A program made the position numbers and the translations under genes. This document shows positions 35,085-43,068 of a stretch of DNA of 64,000 nucleotides, in pieces. The notes beneath the pieces were generated by a model that was given only the letters and a program-made list of their open reading frames with translations, had not been told where the DNA came from and made no database searches. The DNA comes from Christensenellaceae bacterium (GTDB taxonomy: Bacteria > Bacillota > Clostridia > Christensenellales > CAG-138), in NCBI GenBank assembly GCA_031261085.1, contig JAISKB010000006.1, positions 1 through 64,000 of the forward strand. Direction: 5' to 3'. Each line of letters begins with the position of its first letter. The first letter of the stretch is position 1.

Positions 35085-35215
35085 TATCCTGCCCCTTGCT
35101 CCCGCCCAGAGGTAGGGAAAATTCTTTTGGGAAACGTTTTCGCAGGGACCCCGGTCCCCGCACCCCGGCTGGGGACGGGGCGCCGTCCAAAGAAACCCTT
35201 CGCATGGAGAGAATA
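35085..35215. repeat. GC-rich intergenic palindrome cluster
   Basis: Contains GGGACC-ccggt-CCCC and CCCCGGCTGGGG pairs followed by GACGGGGCGCCGTCC. It resembles dispersed intergenic elements of Clostridia. Within the 470-base gap 35042-35511 I see no supported gene. Confidence 0.5.
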
Positions 35216-35304
35216 AATTTTTGCAGAAGCCGCTTCTCTTGCTTTGCAATTGGAATTCATTCCACATCCTCTCGGAAAACTGGGAACGGCTTCTCCAACG
35301 GGGG

Positions 35305-35506
35305 TATGGGGGCTTGCCTCCGCTTGTGGCGCAGCCGCAAAAGGAGTTCCCCTTCCCTGGGGAAGGGGTTAGGGGATGGGGTAAAACTTATACCGCTACA
35401 GTTAAAAAGCAAAAACAGGGGGATACGGGGGCTTGCCCCCGCGAAAACGTTCTCCAGAAAAGTTCCCCTTCCCTGGGGAAGGGGCTAGGGGATGGGGATA
35501 ACAAAT
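35305..35506. repeat. two direct copies of a palindromic intergenic element
   Basis: CCCCTTCCCTGGGGAAGGGG followed by TTAGGGGATGGGG at ~35353-35387, and the same with one C/T change at ~35465-35498. Each copy is preceded by a GGGGGCTTGCC phrase. Confidence 0.8.
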
Positions 35507-35511
35507 CCCAC

Positions 35512-35886
35512 CTACGCCTTGGGCGACTTCGGCTTCTTGGTTTTTGGCGTAAAAATGACCGCGTTGATATACCCAAACACGATGGCCGCGGCAATGCCGC
35601 CCGCCGTGGCTGTAATGCCCCCGGCAAACGCGCCGATGACGCCGTTTTCCATCGCGCCCTCTATGGCGCCGGTGCCCAGCGCATAGCCGAAGCCCGTCAG
35701 CGGCACGGTCGCACCGGCGCCGGCCAGCTCCACCAGCGGTTCATAAGCGCCCAGCGCCGTAAGAAACACGCCCGCCGTCACAAACAGCACCAGTATGCGC
35801 GCCGGCGTCAGCCGCGTAAGGCTCAGCAGCAACTGCCCCACCACGCAAATAGCCCCGCCTATGATAAATGCCCACACATAATCCAT
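35512..35886 (-). CDS. spoVAE: stage V sporulation protein AE
   Basis: 124-residue membrane protein of the SpoVA channel that moves Ca-dipicolinate into the forespore and out at germination. Hydrophobic segments with MDYVWAFIIGGAICVVGQLL, GVFLTALGAYEPLVELAG and GATVPLTGFGYALGTGAIEG are typical of the SpoVAC/AE fold. The SpoVAD stop is two bases upstream of its ATG. It is the last gene of the spoVA unit. Confidence 0.92.
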   Translation of the reverse strand: MDYVWAFIIGGAICVVGQLLLSLTRLTPARILVLFVTAGVFLTALGAYEPLVELAGAGATVPLTGFGYALGTGAIEGAMENGVIGAFAGGITATAGGIAAAIVFGYINAVIFTPKTKKPKSPKA

Positions 35887-35888
35887 AT

Positions 35889-36920
35889 CTATTTCCTTTC
35901 CAGCACAACGCCGTGCGCAATGCCGGGTATGCTGTCATTCTGCATGCCGCTGGTGGTGCTAAGCAGCGCGCCGGTCGCCATAAACAAAATGCGCTGCAGC
36001 TCCCCTGCCTCCAGCCGCCGCAGCAGGTACGCGTTGAGCACGCTGGCGGAGCACCCGCAGCCGCTGCCGCCGCAATCCACCTTTTGATCCAGGCCGAATA
36101 TCGCGCAGCCGCAATCGAAATGCCGGCCCGCCACATCCAGCCCCCTGTCGCCGCACAGCGACAGGAACATCTCGCTGCCGAACGTGCCCAAATCCCCCGT
36201 CACGATGAGGTCATACGCATCCAGGCCCCTGCCCGTGTCGCCAAGATGCACGCATAGCGTATCCGCCGCCGCGGGCGCCATAGCTGCCCCCATGTTGGCG
36301 GCGTCGGTAATGCCCAAATCCACCACCCTGCCGATGGTGGCGGCCGGTATGTGCACATGGTTGAATACCCGCTTGCCCGCATAGGCGCTATCCGTCACGA
36401 TGCTGCAGCCCGCGCCGGTCACGGTGCGCTGCGCGGTGGGCGTGGTTTGCCCACCCATCTCGAGCGGCTGGCGGTATTGCCGTTCGGCGGTAGAAAAATG
36501 GCTGGTGGCCGCACAGGCCACGCAGGCCGCATAGCCGCCATCCACCAGCATGCTGCCTATCAAAAGCGATTCCGCCATGGTGGAGCATGCGCCATACAGG
36601 CCCAAAAACGGCGTCTGCAGCTCCCGCGCCGCAAAATTGGCGGATATGATTTGGTTGAGCAAATCGCCGCCCAGCAGGCAATCCAGCTTGGCCGGCGTTA
36701 GCTCGGCCTTATCGAGCGCGCAGCGCACGGCATGCTCAAACATTTTGCGCTCGGCTTTTTCCCAGCTTTCCTCGCCCCAAATATCATCCTGCAAAACCAC
36801 GTCAAAATAATCCGCCAGCGGGCCCTCGCCCTCCACATCCCCCACGATGGCGGCGGCGGAAACGATGTGCGGCGGCGCGGTAAACACGAGGGTTTGCTTG
36901 CCTATACCCTTGCTCTTCAT
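35889..36920 (-). CDS. spoVAD: stage V sporulation protein AD
   Basis: 343-residue thiolase-fold protein; SpoVAD binds dipicolinic acid in the spore inner membrane. GKQTLVFTAPPHIVSAAAIV at the start, GACSTMAESLLIGSMLVDGG (~130-149), TSHFSTAERQYRQP (~159) and GSGCGCSASVLNAYLL (~285-300) are characteristic. Cysteine at the thiolase nucleophile position is in YGACST. Lies between spoVAC (25 bases) and spoVAE (2 bases). Confidence 0.95.
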   Translation of the reverse strand: MKSKGIGKQTLVFTAPPHIVSAAAIVGDVEGEGPLADYFDVVLQDDIWGEESWEKAERKMFEHAVRCALDKAELTPAKLDCLLGGDLLNQIISANFAARELQTPFLGLYGACSTMAESLLIGSMLVDGGYAACVACAATSHFSTAERQYRQPLEMGGQTTPTAQRTVTGAGCSIVTDSAYAGKRVFNHVHIPAATIGRVVDLGITDAANMGAAMAPAAADTLCVHLGDTGRGLDAYDLIVTGDLGTFGSEMFLSLCGDRGLDVAGRHFDCGCAIFGLDQKVDCGGSGCGCSASVLNAYLLRRLEAGELQRILFMATGALLSTTSGMQNDSIPGIAHGVVLERK

Positions 36921-36945
36921 ACGCGACGATCTCCTCTCCTTCTCA

Positions 36946-37401
36946 TCATCGCACCATGCAAGCGATTAGGCCCACCAGTACCGATGCGCTGATGCCGTAT
37001 ACCAGCACCGGCCCCGCAATGGAAAACAGCTTGGCGCCCACCCCCATCACATACCCCTCGCGCTTAAACTCCATGGCGGGGGATACGATGGAATTGGCAA
37101 AGCCCGTGATGGGCACGATGCTGCCCGCGCCAGACCAGCTGCCGATTTTATCGTATACGCCCAGGCCCGTGAGCGTTGCGCCCAAAAACACCATCACGAT
37201 GGAGGTGAACGCGGCCACGTTCTTTTCATCCAGCTGCAGCGTTTGCGCCCCAAACGCGCGCACGGCCTGGCCAATGCAGCATATAAGCCCGCCCGCTATA
37301 AATGCGCGCAGGCACTGTGAAGCTATTTTGCTCTTGGGCATGCGCTCGTTCACCCGCTGCTGATATTTCTTTTGCGCTTGTGTTTGTTGTATATTATCCA
37401 T
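36946..37401 (-). CDS. spoVAC: stage V sporulation protein AC
   Basis: 151 residues from the ATG at 37401 (MDNIQQTQAQKKYQQRVNER), preceded by AGAAGGAAC; the longer open frame is a shadow. Mechanosensitive-type channel component of the SpoVA complex. Four hydrophobic segments including FIAGGLICCIGQAVRAFG, VMVFLGATLTGLGVYDKI and GSIVPITGFANSIVSPAMEF. Its start overlaps the stop of a 41-residue ORF by 8 bases (ATGGATAA). Confidence 0.93.
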   Translation of the reverse strand: MDNIQQTQAQKKYQQRVNERMPKSKIASQCLRAFIAGGLICCIGQAVRAFGAQTLQLDEKNVAAFTSIVMVFLGATLTGLGVYDKIGSWSGAGSIVPITGFANSIVSPAMEFKREGYVMGVGAKLFSIAGPVLVYGISASVLVGLIACMVR

Positions 37402-37519
37402 GTTCCTTCTCCTTTTTTGCGTGCTGTTTTTCGGCATAGCTCTTATAGCGCACCTCGCGCTCGGTGCGCGCGCCGCCCTCCAGGCCGGGCGCGGGCAGGT
37501 CGATATAGGCGTTACACAT
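37394..37519 (-). CDS. 41-residue ORF coupled to spoVAC
   Basis: ATG at 37519, product beginning MCNAYIDLPAPGLEGGARTE and ending in a charged tail (KQHAKKEKEHG). Its start overlaps the stop of the 48-residue ORF upstream by 8 bases and its stop overlaps the spoVAC start by 8 bases. GGTGG precedes the ATG by ~6 bases. No membrane segment, no recognised family. The tight coupling on both sides is the main evidence that it is translated; it might be a short leader for spoVAC translation or a spore-specific peptide. Confidence 0.55.
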   Translation of the reverse strand: MCNAYIDLPAPGLEGGARTEREVRYKSYAEKQHAKKEKEHG

Positions 37520-37658
37520 GCGGTTCCACCGCCCCCTGCACAAATTTCCCGCCGCTGCCGGGTATGCTTTCCCGCTTTTGCGCACCCCAATACACCAGCG
37601 TCAAAACCAGCGCCACCACACCTATCACCAGCAACAGCCAGTATCCCTTACGCCTCAA
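37512..37658 (-). CDS. 48-residue single-helix membrane protein at the head of the spoVA unit
   Basis: TTG start at 37658 with a perfect AGGAGG eight bases upstream. The product has RRKGYW, one hydrophobic helix (LLLVIGVVALVLTLVYWGA), and an outer tail (KRESIPGSGGKFVQGAVEPH). Positive-inside charge fits a cytoplasmic N-terminus. It stops within an 8-base overlap of the next ORF (ATGTGTAA). Not recognised; it takes the place that spoVAA/spoVAB hold in Bacillus but resembles neither in length. Confidence 0.65.
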   Translation of the reverse strand: MRRKGYWLLLVIGVVALVLTLVYWGAQKRESIPGSGGKFVQGAVEPHV

Positions 37659-37861
37659 TATGCCCGCCTCCTACACAGCTCCAGCCCGATTTTTCTATTG
37701 CTAGTTTGCGCGAAATTTCGAGTTGGATACATGCTGACGCGATGGATTTTATGGCGCGGCAATCGCAAATGCTTTTTGCACGGATGCGGGCAGCCGCGGC
37801 GGATATGTGTTATACTCTGCTATCAGGCATTTTGCGGCCGCAAAAATATTTTTTCGGGTTT

Positions 37862-37887
37862 TGTAATGAATTCGACTTTCGTTCGTC
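37862..37887 (+). promoter_or_regulatory. possible autoregulated ECF-sigma promoter
   Basis: TGTAAT, 16 bases, CGTC, ~30 bases before the sigma-factor GTG. This is the form of many extracytoplasmic-function promoters. Confidence 0.35.
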
Positions 37888-37917
37888 TTATGTATGAAAG
37901 CGTGGTGAGCAACGGGC

Positions 37918-38406
37918 GTGGATTTCGATAAGGTGTATGCGGAGCATTACTCGTATGTGTATAAATATGTCCTGTCGCTGTGCCGAAATGAAACGGTGGC
38001 GGAGGACATAACGAGCGAGGCATTTTTAAAAGCGCTCAAAAACATAGGCGGCTATAAAGGCGCCTGCGAAATAAGGGTGTGGATTTGCCAAATCGCAAAG
38101 CACACATACTTCACCCTGCGCAAGAGCGACGGCCGGGCCGAGCCGCTGGAAGCCGAGCCGCTAGAAGCCGCGCCGCAAAGCGAAAGCGCCGGCACGATAG
38201 AAGAAACGCTGGCCAATCGGATGGAGGCGTTTGAAATCCACCGCATACTCCATTCCTTAGGCGAGCCCTATAAAGAAGTCTTTTCGCTGCGCCTGTTTGG
38301 AGAGCTGCCCTTTGCCGCCATAGCCGAGCTGTTTGGCAAAACGGAAAGCTGGGCGCGGGTGACCTATCACCGCGCAAAAACGAAAATCAAGGAGGAAATG
38401 AAATGA
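37918..38406 (+). CDS. ECF-type RNA polymerase sigma factor
   Basis: 162 residues from GTG at 37918 (second residue Asp-Phe). Region 2: VYAEHYSYVYKYVLSLCRNE and EDITSEAFLKALKN; region 4: LGEPYKEVFSLRLFGELPFA then ELFGKTESWARVTYHRAKTK as helix-turn-helix. Membrane-stress-type sigma factor whose activity is probably held by the product of the next gene, which overlaps it by four bases (ATGA). Confidence 0.9.
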   Translation: MDFDKVYAEHYSYVYKYVLSLCRNETVAEDITSEAFLKALKNIGGYKGACEIRVWICQIAKHTYFTLRKSDGRAEPLEAEPLEAAPQSESAGTIEETLANRMEAFEIHRILHSLGEPYKEVFSLRLFGELPFAAIAELFGKTESWARVTYHRAKTKIKEEMK

Positions 38407-39149
38407 GCCAACCCTGCGGTGTTATCCGTGATTTGCTTCCGCTGTACTACGACAAGGTGTGCAGCGATGAAAGCCGCGCGCTGGTGGAGGAGCATTTACA
38501 AACCTGCGCCGCCTGCGGTGCGGAACTGAAAACCATCGAGGCGGAATTTCAAAAACCGCGCAGCTTCAAAAGCGCGGAACAGGCCACGCTCGATTCCCTC
38601 AAGCGGTTTAAGGCCAAGATGCTGCGAAAAAATGTAATCGTGGGAGCGGTATCCGTGCTGTGCGCGGCGGCGGTTTTAATAGGCTTGTTCGCGTATGCTT
38701 TTAGCTACGAAAAGGTCGTGCCCTATCAAGAGGGCTTGGTTACCGTGGAGGTCGGCACGAGCGGCGTGATAGACGTGTATTGCAACCTGGGGCGCGAAGC
38801 CGGTTTGCGGGTTATCGATAAAACGATAACGCAGGAGGGCACGGCGCGGCACGCCGTATATTTGGTATATACGGATACCTACTGGGCGCGGCATTTCGGC
38901 AAAATCGCAGACCCTTCCCAAACGAAGTTCACGCTCGGCCAAACGGTCACGGTCATAACCAAGCATGGCACGGCGGAAGCGCAAGACAACGGCATGGGAA
39001 GCTTCGGCATACATGACGTAGGGTTTGGCATACTGGATATTTCCGCGGTATACTATCTTGAAGGCAATTTTAGGGAGCTGTCGTTTAACGAAGCGGCGTT
39101 TGAAAGGGCGGCCCCAAACGCGATTTTACTGTGGGAAAAGGCGGCATAA
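38403..39149 (+). CDS. anti-sigma factor with zinc-finger domain
   Basis: 248 residues. N-terminal zf-HC2 anti-sigma domain: CGVIRDLLPLYYDKVCSDES then VEEHLQTCAACGAEL, with the His-x3-Cys-x2-Cys zinc site. One membrane helix at ~80-100 (VIVGAVSVLCAAAVLIGLFA) and a C-terminal extracytoplasmic sensor part. Together with the sigma factor before it this is a typical transmembrane stress switch. The signal is unknown. Confidence 0.9.
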   Translation: MSQPCGVIRDLLPLYYDKVCSDESRALVEEHLQTCAACGAELKTIEAEFQKPRSFKSAEQATLDSLKRFKAKMLRKNVIVGAVSVLCAAAVLIGLFAYAFSYEKVVPYQEGLVTVEVGTSGVIDVYCNLGREAGLRVIDKTITQEGTARHAVYLVYTDTYWARHFGKIADPSQTKFTLGQTVTVITKHGTAEAQDNGMGSFGIHDVGFGILDISAVYYLEGNFRELSFNEAAFERAAPNAILLWEKAA

Positions 39150-39167
39150 GCAAAAAAACCGCAAAAT

Positions 39168-39213
39168 CAAAAGCCTGCCAAGGTGGTTTTTCACCCCGGC
39201 AGGCTTTTTTATA
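39168..39213. terminator. bidirectional terminator between the anti-sigma gene and the NuoF operon
   Basis: AAGCCTGCC...GGCAGGCTT stem with an inner GGTG/CACC pair, then TTTTTT; T-rich on the other strand too. Confidence 0.85.
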
Positions 39214-39226
39214 AGATGAAACGCGC

Positions 39227-41017
39227 TTATTTTCTTTCGATAGCGCCAAACTTACAGGTCGCTATGCAGGCGCCGCACTTGATGCATTTATCCTGATCGA
39301 TGACATACGGCTTTTTGATTTCGCCGCTGATGGCATCCACCGGGCATTGCCGCGCGCACGCGCTACAGCCCTTGCACTTTTCCGGGTCGATGATGTAGCG
39401 CAGCAAATCCTTGCACACGCCGGCCGGGCAGCGCTTTTCGTTGATATGCGCCTCGTATTCATCGCGGAAATAGCGTATGGTGGAAAGCACGGGGTTGGGC
39501 GCGGTTTGGCCCAGGCCGCACAGCGCCGATGCCTTTATGTTTTGCGCCAGCGTTTCGAGCTTTTCGATATCGCCGGGCTTACCGTTGCCCTCGGTGATGC
39601 GGGTAAGCATCTCTAACATGCGGCGGGTGCCGATGCGGCAGGGCGGGCATTTGCCGCAGCTCTCATCCACGGTGAATTCGAGGAAGAACTTGGCGATGTT
39701 CACCATGCAGTTGTCTTCATCCATCACGATCATGCCGCCGGAGCCCATCATGGAGCCGATGGCGATGAGGTTGTCATAATCGATGGGGATGTCCAAATGC
39801 TCGGCCGGGATACAACCGCCCGAAGGGCCGCCGGTCTGCGCGGCCTTAAACTTTTTGCCATCGGGGATGCCGCCGCCTATATCGAATATGATCTCCCGCA
39901 GCTTGGTGCCCATCGGTATCTCCACCAAGCCGGTGTTGTTGATCTTCCCGCCCAGCGCAAACACCTTGGTGCCCTTGCTCTTTTCGGTACCCATCGAGGC
40001 AAACCATTCGGCGCCATTGAGTATGATTTGGCAAATGTTGGCGTAGGTCTCCACGTTGTTGAGCAATGTGGGCTTGCCCCACAGGCCCTTTACCGCCGGG
40101 AAGGGTGGGCGGGTACGGGGTTCGCCGCGCTCGCCTTCGATGGAGGCAAGCAGCGCGGTTTCTTCGCCGCACACGAACGCGCCGCTGCCCAGGCGCAGGT
40201 CGATGTCGAACTTGAAGCCGGTGCCCATGATGTTATCGCCCAGCAGGCCATATTCGCGCGCCTGGTCGATGGCGATGCGCAGGCGCTTTACCGCGATGGG
40301 GTACTCGGCACGGACGTAGATATAGCCCTCCTGCGCGCCAATCGCATAGCCCGCTATGGTCATGGCCTCGAGCACGGCATGCGGGTCGCCTTCGAGCACG
40401 GATCGATCCATAAACGCGCCGGGGTCGCCTTCATCGGCGTTGCAGCACACATACTTAACATCGCTCTCGGGCGCTTTTGCAAACTTCCATTTGAGGCCGG
40501 TCGGGAACCCGCCGCCGCCGCGGCCGCGCAAGCCGGAGGCGACGATGGTATTTACCACGTCATCGCGGGAAAGCTCGGTGAGGCTCTTGGCCAGCGCCTT
40601 ATAGCCGTCGAACGCGATATATTCATCGATGTTTTCAGGGTCTATCGCGCCGCAGTTGCGCAGGGCGATGCGATGCTGCTTTTTATAGAAGTCGGATTCG
40701 TTGAGCGTGGTGTTTATGCCGCTCTCGCCGCTCTCTTTGTAGATGAGCCGTTCTACCGGGCGCCCCTTAATGAGGTGCTCGTTTACGATTTCTTCCACAT
40801 CGGCGGGCGTTACCTGGCTGTAGTATACACCCTCGGGGTATACCACCACGATGGGGCCGGCGGCGCACAGGCCAAAGCAGCCGGTGCGTATAACCTGTAT
40901 TTCCTTATCGTAGCCCTTGGCGACCAGCGCCTTTTCGAAGTTTTCTATGATTTGCAGAGAGTTGGAGGATGTGCAACCCGTGCCCGCGCAAACCAGTACA
41001 TGTGACCTATAAAGCAT
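39227..41017 (-). CDS. NuoF/HydB-type NADH-binding subunit with ferredoxin domains
   Basis: 596 residues, long form of NuoF as in bifurcating hydrogenases. Residues ~1-95 are a 2Fe-2S thioredoxin-like domain (CAGTGCTSS, TGCFGLCAAGP). NADH/FMN core: GLRGRGGGGFPTGLKWKFAK (~163-182), CNADEGDPGAFMDR and GAFVCGEETALLASIEG. 4Fe-4S site ESCGKCPPCRIGTRRML (~450). The C-terminus carries two 4Fe-4S clusters: CKGCSACARQCPVDAI and CIKCGACIATCKFGAI. It is the last of nine co-directional genes and is not followed by a hydA gene. Confidence 0.93.
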   Translation of the reverse strand: MLYRSHVLVCAGTGCTSSNSLQIIENFEKALVAKGYDKEIQVIRTGCFGLCAAGPIVVVYPEGVYYSQVTPADVEEIVNEHLIKGRPVERLIYKESGESGINTTLNESDFYKKQHRIALRNCGAIDPENIDEYIAFDGYKALAKSLTELSRDDVVNTIVASGLRGRGGGGFPTGLKWKFAKAPESDVKYVCCNADEGDPGAFMDRSVLEGDPHAVLEAMTIAGYAIGAQEGYIYVRAEYPIAVKRLRIAIDQAREYGLLGDNIMGTGFKFDIDLRLGSGAFVCGEETALLASIEGERGEPRTRPPFPAVKGLWGKPTLLNNVETYANICQIILNGAEWFASMGTEKSKGTKVFALGGKINNTGLVEIPMGTKLREIIFDIGGGIPDGKKFKAAQTGGPSGGCIPAEHLDIPIDYDNLIAIGSMMGSGGMIVMDEDNCMVNIAKFFLEFTVDESCGKCPPCRIGTRRMLEMLTRITEGNGKPGDIEKLETLAQNIKASALCGLGQTAPNPVLSTIRYFRDEYEAHINEKRCPAGVCKDLLRYIIDPEKCKGCSACARQCPVDAISGEIKKPYVIDQDKCIKCGACIATCKFGAIERK

Positions 41018-41050
41018 TTTCTCTTCTCCTTTAAGTCGATTCTTATTCGC

Positions 41051-41419
41051 TTATTCGTAACTGCCGATGGAGTATTCCACGACCGGGTTCCCGTTTACGA
41101 TATGCTCGGATACGATGCGCGCCACCTGCTCGGGCTTTACTTTGCAATAGGTCACCTTTTCTGCGCCCGGCGTAAACACCTCTACGATGGGCTCCAGCCG
41201 GCAAAGGCCGATGCAGCCGGTTTGCGAAACCGTTACGTTGTTCAGGCTGCGCTTATTAATCTCCTCCACAAACGCGGTCATGACCGGGCGCGCGCCCGCC
41301 GCGATACCGCAGGTAGCCAAACCTACCACCACCCGCACGTTATCCTCGTTGTTTTTGCGCAAATTCAGCTCGTTGAGCGTCTTTTGGCGGATTGCGTCCA
41401 ATTCTTGCAGGGTTTTCAT
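41051..41419 (-). CDS. 2Fe-2S ferredoxin-like (thioredoxin fold) protein, HndB type
   Basis: 122 residues. Thioredoxin-like 2Fe-2S fold with GLATCGIAAGARPVMTAFVE (~33-52) and VSQTGCIGLCRLEPIVEVF (~73-91); a further Cys is in VTYCKVKPEQ. It would pass electrons between NuoE, NuoF and a partner. It overlaps the preceding HATPase gene by four bases and is 33 bases before the NuoF gene. Confidence 0.9.
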   Translation of the reverse strand: MKTLQELDAIRQKTLNELNLRKNNEDNVRVVVGLATCGIAAGARPVMTAFVEEINKRSLNNVTVSQTGCIGLCRLEPIVEVFTPGAEKVTYCKVKPEQVARIVSEHIVNGNPVVEYSIGSYE

Positions 41420-41970
41420 TGTTCAATACCTCCATATAATTCTGATTCGTTATTTTTAAGGAAATCCTGGAGAAACGCGATTACTTCGGGCGAATCGAGC
41501 GGCACCTCGCCCAGCAGCTGTTGCACCTGCCCGGTATCCAGCTCGTATTCCTGCGCGTTTACGCTATGCCGGTAGCAAAAGCGTATAGCGGGGTTACCGC
41601 CTATGAGTATGAGCATGGTATCCGCAATATCTCCCAGCGGCGGCCTATCGATATGGCTGTGCCGATAGCTGCCGGTAAGCGTGGTGCCCTTGCCCTGCTC
41701 ACTGTTAAGGTTAAAGCTGCCGTCGCAGTGCTCGCAGCCCGCCGCAAACAGCGGCACGCCCAAGCCTACCCGGCGCGTGGTGCGGGATGTTACAAAGGGG
41801 TTTTGCACGGTATGCGCCACCTCGGGCGTCATGCCGCAGCCGTTATCCTCAATCGTAACAGAAAGCGTATCTTTCAAAGTGTCTTCTGATATATATACGC
41901 CAATGCGCGTCGCTTCGGCGCGTATGGAGTTTTGCACAAGGTCGAGAATATGCAGCGATATCTCTTTCAT
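41416..41970 (-). CDS. HATPase-domain protein (histidine-kinase/anti-sigma-like)
   Basis: 184 residues without a sensor or transmembrane segment. N box LDLVQNSIRAEATRIGVYI (~9-27), G1 TIEDNGCGMTPE (~39-50), G2 RVGLGVPLFAAGCEHCDGSF (~67-86), then a G3-like GKGTTLTGSY. A His kinase phospho-acceptor domain is absent, so it may be a serine kinase or ATP-dependent switch like SpoIIAB. Fifth signalling-type gene in this redox operon; Cys residues near G2 could be redox-sensitive, by inference. Confidence 0.85.
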   Translation of the reverse strand: MKEISLHILDLVQNSIRAEATRIGVYISEDTLKDTLSVTIEDNGCGMTPEVAHTVQNPFVTSRTTRRVGLGVPLFAAGCEHCDGSFNLNSEQGKGTTLTGSYRHSHIDRPPLGDIADTMLILIGGNPAIRFCYRHSVNAQEYELDTGQVQQLLGEVPLDSPEVIAFLQDFLKNNESELYGGIEQ

Positions 41971-41997
41971 ATTCCCTTCTCCCTTTCCATTCTCACT

Positions 41998-42702
41998 TTA
42001 TTGGCTTTGCGCCTGCCCCAGCTTAAGCGCCTGTATGATGCCCTGCGGCGTCACTTCCTCTACAAGCAGCTCATAGCCTTGCTCCAAAATATCGCACAGC
42101 TGGTGCGCATCGCTGGAGGTGATGCACAGCCTGCCCAGCGCGCTGTGCGGCTGCATGCCGTAAATCTCCACCGTGGGCAGGGACGGTTCCTCGGGCATAA
42201 AGCCCAATATCGGCAGCAGGCTGTTGGCGCCCTTGTTGATGTGCGCCGGTACCATCACCCCGCCCAGGCTTTGGGCGAGCGCCGCAATTTCGGTGAGCGT
42301 AAGCTCGCACGCCGTCAGCAGCAGGCGCTCGGTTTGCCCCACCCGGTTATCGTCCTCATCCACCAATATCTGCTCGCCAAACAGCGCGGCCTTGTTTTGT
42401 ATAAAAGGCTGGCTGTCCTCCACCCGCGCCTGCATTTGGAGCGCCTGCGCCAGCGTGGGGAAGTAGCAGAGCAGGTGTATATCCTCCCGGCTGGTAACCT
42501 CCATGCCGGGCACCACGCACACGCCATATTCCGCCCCGGCCTTTAGGGCCGCCCGCAGGTTGCCAACGCTGTTATGATCGCAGATGGCCACCGCATCCAG
42601 CCCCTTTACCTTTGCCATCCCCACTATGTTCCAGGGCGTCATGTCGTTATCGGCGCAGGGTGAAAGGCAGGAATGTATGTGCAGGTCGACCGCGATGCGC
42701 AT
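41998..42702 (-). CDS. PHP-domain phosphoesterase-like protein
   Basis: 234 residues. Metal-binding PHP motifs: VDLHIHSCLSPCADNDMTPW (~5-24), ICDHNSVGNLRAAL (~40) and GMEVTSREDIHLLCYF (~64-79); MVPAHINKG near residue 150 and SSDAHQLCD near ~205 complete the site. The family hydrolyses phosphoesters (nucleotides or histidinol phosphate). Its start shares one base with the upstream DRTGG-like gene stop (TAATG). Role in this operon unknown. Confidence 0.88.
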   Translation of the reverse strand: MRIAVDLHIHSCLSPCADNDMTPWNIVGMAKVKGLDAVAICDHNSVGNLRAALKAGAEYGVCVVPGMEVTSREDIHLLCYFPTLAQALQMQARVEDSQPFIQNKAALFGEQILVDEDDNRVGQTERLLLTACELTLTEIAALAQSLGGVMVPAHINKGANSLLPILGFMPEEPSLPTVEIYGMQPHSALGRLCITSSDAHQLCDILEQGYELLVEEVTPQGIIQALKLGQAQSQ

Positions 42703-43037
42703 TACCTTATGCCCAGCGCATACAGCCTGCCGGCCAGCGTATACCCCGCAAGCGGGCTGCTGAGCACCGGTATGCCCTCCTCGGCCGCCTTTGCGAGCGT
42801 GGGTTCATCGGCGGCACTGCCATCCGAAAGTATGACGCAGGCGAACTCGTGCAGGCTGGCCACGGCGATTACATTGAGGTGCGTTTGCACCGTGATCCAG
42901 GCCATGCCGTTGTCGCCATTGGCCATCACATAACTGAGCAAATCGCATACGCAGCCGCCCTTTACCGCGCGCTCCAAATCGGTGCCCGGCGTGAGCAGCG
43001 TAAGCTCCAGCGGTTCTATCAACTGCGCAACCGTCAT
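42702..43037 (-). CDS. DRTGG-like small regulatory protein
   Basis: 111 residues. The fold is that of the DRTGG / HPr-kinase-N-like family: ERAVKGGCVCDLLSYVMANG (~23-42), AWITVQTHLNVIAVASLHEF (~46-65) and GIPVLSSPLAGYTLAGRLYA at the end. In Clostridia it is often called a serine kinase or DRTGG protein beside iron-only hydrogenases. The binding of nucleotides is possible but not shown. It sits between the hydrogenase-like gene (31 bases) and the PHP gene (1-base overlap). Confidence 0.75.
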   Translation of the reverse strand: MTVAQLIEPLELTLLTPGTDLERAVKGGCVCDLLSYVMANGDNGMAWITVQTHLNVIAVASLHEFACVILSDGSAADEPTLAKAAEEGIPVLSSPLAGYTLAGRLYALGIR

Positions 43038-43068
43038 AGTATCGCGACCTCCATCTTGCTGTTAACGC

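Noticed and set aside
39797..41005. 402-residue plus-strand frame
   Set aside because: Antisense of the NuoF-type gene; no independent support.
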